The position numbers and the translations under genes were made by a program. A stretch of DNA of 64,000 nucleotides from Salegentibacter flavus (GTDB lineage: Bacteria > Bacteroidota > Bacteroidia > Flavobacteriales > Flavobacteriaceae): positions 40,654 to 104,653 of the forward strand of contig NZ_FOVL01000015.1 in NCBI RefSeq assembly GCF_900115145.1, in the 5' to 3' direction. Below are positions 61,781 to 64,000 of the stretch, one piece after another (within the stretch, counting starts at the first letter, position 1; the number at the start of each line of letters is the position of its first letter). Under the pieces are notes generated by a model. It saw only the letters and a program-made list of their open reading frames with translations. It was not told the origin of the DNA and ran no database searches.

Positions 61781-62980
61781 CTAATTTGAAGCTTCTTCTT
61801 CCTGCGGTAGTAATTTAACGATACCGGTGCCTTCTATAGCAGCATAGATAAAGCCATCTGGTCCCTCGCGCACATCACGAAGTCTTCCTACTCCATCTAA
61901 CAACTTGGTTCTTTTGCCTATTTCTGTTCCATCTAACTCAAGGTGTTCGAGGTACTGAAATTTTAAGGAACCAACCAATAAATCACCTTTTAAATCAGGA
62001 TATTTATCTGAGGTTACATAAACGAACCCGCTTGGAGCGATAGATGGAATCCAGTAGAACATAGGATCTTCAAATTCAGGTCCGCCGGTTTGTTCTGTGA
62101 TAATTGAATCGTCATAGTTAATACCGTAGGTTACCTCTGGCCAACCGTAGTTCAGGCCTTTTTTGACAATATTGATCTCATCGCCACCTTGTGGACCGTG
62201 CTCGTGCAGCCAAACTTCCCCGGTTTCAGGGTGATAGATCATTCCTTGTGCATTCCGGTGTCCGTAGGAGTAGATCGCTTCCTTGGCGTTTTCTTCTCCA
62301 ACAAAAGGATTGTCTTCAGGAATACTACCATCAAGATTTAAGCGGTAAACTTTCCCGCCATCGCGGGTAATATCCTGCGGATTTTCATCGCGGTTTCCAC
62401 GATCCCCAATAGTGAAGTACAGGTGACCGGCCTCGTCAAATACAATTCTTGAACCAAAATGCTGTCCTTTAGTGGTATTAGGTTCGGCCTTATAAAGATC
62501 TTCTATATCAGTGAGCTGATTGTTATTGAGTTTAGCTCTAACCAATTTGGTATTTCCACCATCGCCTTCTCCTTCTTCGGAAGAAAAAGTAAGGTAGATC
62601 CAGCCGGTTGATTTATATTCGGGATGAAGAGCTACATCCAGCAATCCGCCTTGCCCCCGGCTATAAACAGCAGGAACACCTGAAATAGATTGCTTCTTAC
62701 CATCTTTAAAATGAAAAAGCTCTCCGCTTTTTTCGGTAATCAGCATACTTTTATCAGGCAGGAAGGTAAAACTCCAGGGAATATTTAGTCCGGAAACCAC
62801 TACTTCGTGCTCGTAATCTGTTTCAGGGGCCTCGGCTTCCGGTTGTTCCTCAAGACCTTCCCGGGTTGAGATTTCTTGGTCTTCAGTTTCTGTGGTTTTA
62901 GCCTCTTCCGAAGATTTTTGATTCTCGCCGCAAGCCGAGAGGGCAAGGATCATACTTAGGGATAATAATACTCGTTTCAT
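61781..62980 (-). CDS. PQQ-dependent aldose sugar dehydrogenase-like lipoprotein
   Basis: The 399-residue protein has lipobox LSAC (cysteine at 17) and an acidic linker, then a six-bladed propeller with GLNIPWSFTFLPD, GGLLDVALHPEY, HFGSRIVFD, GHRNAQGMIYHP and HEHGPQGGDEIN. These match soluble glucose/aldose sugar dehydrogenases that use PQQ. Cofactor use is inferred from the family; PQQ synthesis genes are not in the window. It should face the periplasm. Confidence 0.88.
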   Translation of the reverse strand: MKRVLLSLSMILALSACGENQKSSEEAKTTETEDQEISTREGLEEQPEAEAPETDYEHEVVVSGLNIPWSFTFLPDKSMLITEKSGELFHFKDGKKQSISGVPAVYSRGQGGLLDVALHPEYKSTGWIYLTFSSEEGEGDGGNTKLVRAKLNNNQLTDIEDLYKAEPNTTKGQHFGSRIVFDEAGHLYFTIGDRGNRDENPQDITRDGGKVYRLNLDGSIPEDNPFVGEENAKEAIYSYGHRNAQGMIYHPETGEVWLHEHGPQGGDEINIVKKGLNYGWPEVTYGINYDDSIITEQTGGPEFEDPMFYWIPSIAPSGFVYVTSDKYPDLKGDLLVGSLKFQYLEHLELDGTEIGKRTKLLDGVGRLRDVREGPDGFIYAAIEGTGIVKLLPQEEEASN

Positions 62981-63058
62981 ATCAATAGTTTTGGTGATTA
63001 GACAATTTGCTTTTTTCCGGCAAATTGAATTAACTAAGATATAAAAAATATAAAGTTC

Positions 63059-63090
63059 TTGTTGCTATCCCAAAGGAATTATTATATTTG
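63059..63090 (+). promoter_or_regulatory. Promoter of the tRNA-Pro region
   Basis: TTG at 63059-63061 and TATATTTG at 63083-63090, spaced 21 nt and followed by C, form the best canonical Bacteroidota promoter in the window. The transcript would start near 63096 and cover the tRNA remnant and tRNA-Pro. Confidence 0.8.
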
Positions 63091-63178
63091 CAGCCGCTTA
63101 AATGCGGAAGTTCTTTTATAAGATTTTGAGTTTAGTTGCAACGAGATTTAATCCTGGTGCAAGGATGGCATAAATTCC

Positions 63179-63225
63179 GCCCGGTTATCGCGTCCCGCTA
63201 TGGTGGGAAGGCTCGCAGCTTCGAA
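63179..63225 (+). pseudogene. Decayed tRNA-Pro copy
   Basis: These 47 bases align without gaps in length to the D-arm through T-loop region of the intact tRNA-Pro 190 bp downstream. The D-loop GCCCGGTTATCGCG is identical and the T-loop is TTCGAA. The acceptor arms are gone and the anticodon arm no longer pairs well. It is a pseudo-tRNA or the trace of an older recombination at this site. Confidence 0.72.
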
Positions 63226-63369
63226 AAAATGTGCTAAATTTAGAGAATGGTTGTTTACATTCTTTTTAGCGATAAACGTTCTAGGTATTATGTTGGTCGA
63301 CCTTAGAACTAAAGGCTTAAGTTCTTGAATTATTGAAATAGAAAGATCGAAAGATCTTAAAATACACCT

Positions 63370-63444
63370 CGGGGTGTAGCGTAGCCCGGTTATCGCGCCT
63401 GCTTTGGGAGCAGGAGGCCGCAGGTTCGAATCCTGCCACCCCGA
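63370..63444 (+). tRNA. tRNA-Pro (anticodon TGG)
   Basis: The 7-bp acceptor stem CGGGGTG / CACCCCG, the D-arm, the anticodon arm CCTGC-TTTGGGA-GCAGG with anticodon TGG at 63405-63407, and the T-arm GCAGG-TTCGAAT-CCTGC are complete. The discriminator is A and the 3' CCA is not encoded. It is the probable integration target of the element that starts downstream. Confidence 0.96.
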
Positions 63445-63472
63445 CTTTTACAAGTTATATTTTAACATAAAA

Positions 63473-63509
63473 AAAGGGTAATTATATGGTTTTCATATAG
63501 TTACCCTTT
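63473..63509 (+). terminator. Intrinsic terminator after tRNA-Pro
   Basis: Arms 63473-63488 and 63494-63509 form a 16-position stem with one mismatch (core AAAGGGTAA / TTACCCTTT) followed by CTTTTTG. Confidence 0.8.
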
Positions 63510-63549
63510 CTTTTTGTGCTCAAAATTTAACAAATAGTGTTAAATTTTA

Positions 63550-63598
63550 TGTGAGTTTATCGTGAGTTCACGGTGAATTTGTGAGTTTATCGTGAGTT
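63550..63598 (+). repeat. Five GTGARTT heptamers, two in 19-bp direct repeats
   Basis: GTGAGTT or GTGAATT occurs five times with steps of 11, 11, 8 and 11 bp. The 19-mer starting TGTGAGTTTATC occurs at 63550-63568 and 63580-63598. Placed between the tRNA and the integrase gene, the array looks like arm-type binding sites for the recombinase or its excision factor. Confidence 0.75.
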
Positions 63599-63693
63599 AT
63601 TTTTTTGTATTTTTAGCTTACCGGTACTCCATAATTATGTATTGGTAGTTTGACTTTCGCCTTAATTAATTGTTTCATTTAAACAACAAAACT

Positions 63694-64000
63694 ATGCGTA
63701 CCAGTCAAACCTTTTCCATTTCTTTTTTCATTCGCAAAAAGAAAAAACAACCAGAATTAGCCCTCCTCTATGCCCGAATTACCGTTAACGGCAAATCCCT
63801 GGAAATTAGTTTAAAACGAACTATTCCGGTGGACAAGTGGAACCAATCTGCAAGTAAACTTACCGGTAGTAGTGCTGAAAGCCGGCAGATCAATAAAAAA
63901 ATTGATGAAACCAAAGCACAACTTTATAAAACCTATGATAGCCTTTTAAAAGATGGTCTTCTGGTCACCACGGAGACGATCAAAGCGAGATTTCTTGGAA
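63694..64000 (+). CDS. Tyrosine recombinase/integrase, N-terminal part (cut by window end)
   Basis: The frame opens with ATG at 63694 and runs to the window end without a stop (102 codons). The start MRTSQTFSISFFIRKKKK, then ALLYARITVNGKSLEISLKR and IPVDKWN, matches the arm-DNA-binding domain of Bacteroidota site-specific integrases; a helical core-binding region begins after about residue 60. The catalytic domain is outside. Its place 250 bp after tRNA-Pro marks the left end of an integrated element. Confidence 0.9.
   Translation, partial: MRTSQTFSISFFIRKKKKQPELALLYARITVNGKSLEISLKRTIPVDKWNQSASKLTGSSAESRQINKKIDETKAQLYKTYDSLLKDGLLVTTETIKARFLG

Noticed and set aside
1..64000. CRISPR arrays, insertion sequences, parS (TGTTNCACGTGNAACA)
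   Set aside because: No regularly spaced repeat/spacer array, transposase gene or parS-like palindrome was seen on reading the window.

Overview
The window reads as chromosomal DNA of a marine-type flavobacterium (Bacteroidota, Flavobacteriaceae, near Gramella, Salegentibacter or Zunongwangia). The grounds are protein similarity, about 40 % GC, few Shine-Dalgarno sequences, promoters of the TAnnTTTG -7 type, and gene orders typical of the group (parA-parB-dapB-lepB, recF with a DUF721 gene, ribH-mutL). No complete mobile element is inside, but the first gene of one starts at the right edge.

Layout. 0-4.5 kb: end of a sensor kinase, a lone receiver protein, a membrane-anchored EEP hydrolase, and a VWA/AAA+ pair. 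4.6-9.5 kb: thrABC behind a short leader ORF rich in Ile, Met and Thr codons. 9.5-19.9 kb: S10 peptidase, AarF kinase, CPA2 antiporter, M61 peptidase, proC-proB-proA. 20.3-36.6 kb: a stress island. 36.8-41.9 kb: a bacteriophytochrome-type kinase remnant beside an intact heme oxygenase, then ggt, wrbA and a D-aminoacylase-like gene. 41.9-62.9 kb: housekeeping genes (recF, ribH, mutL, two rhomboids, WbqC, lepB, dapB, parAB, methylmalonyl-CoA mutase, ftsB-like, udk, a PQQ-type sugar dehydrogenase). 63.0-64 kb: tRNA-Pro, a decayed second copy of it, a repeat array and the start of a tyrosine integrase.

Main discovery. In and around the stress island one promoter module occurs ten times: a 12-bp dyad TGAYnnnnRTCA, then exactly 23 nt, then a -7 box TAnnTT(T/A)(A/G). 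This puts the dyad centre near -41.5, the class II position of Crp/Fnr activators. The modules precede a five-gene Usp/nuclease/beta-CASP operon, a pair of small helical proteins, a WG-repeat protein, Hsp20, a fourth Usp, a TerB-like gene, the MlaEFD lipid transporter, and three apparent small RNA genes. The probable regulator is encoded inside the cluster. It is a receiver domain fused to a cysteine-free Crp/Fnr-type DNA-binding module, which suggests control by phosphorylation rather than by an Fe-S cluster.

Two of the small RNAs are a tandem duplication with a 326-327 bp period. Each has the promoter module, a conserved 12-bp stem-loop and a strong intrinsic terminator. A third, diverged copy lies upstream of hsp20. 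I do not recognise these RNAs as a named family. Together the island looks like a local two-component/Crp regulon with duplicated small RNAs, comparable in logic to Fnr-FnrS but of different build.
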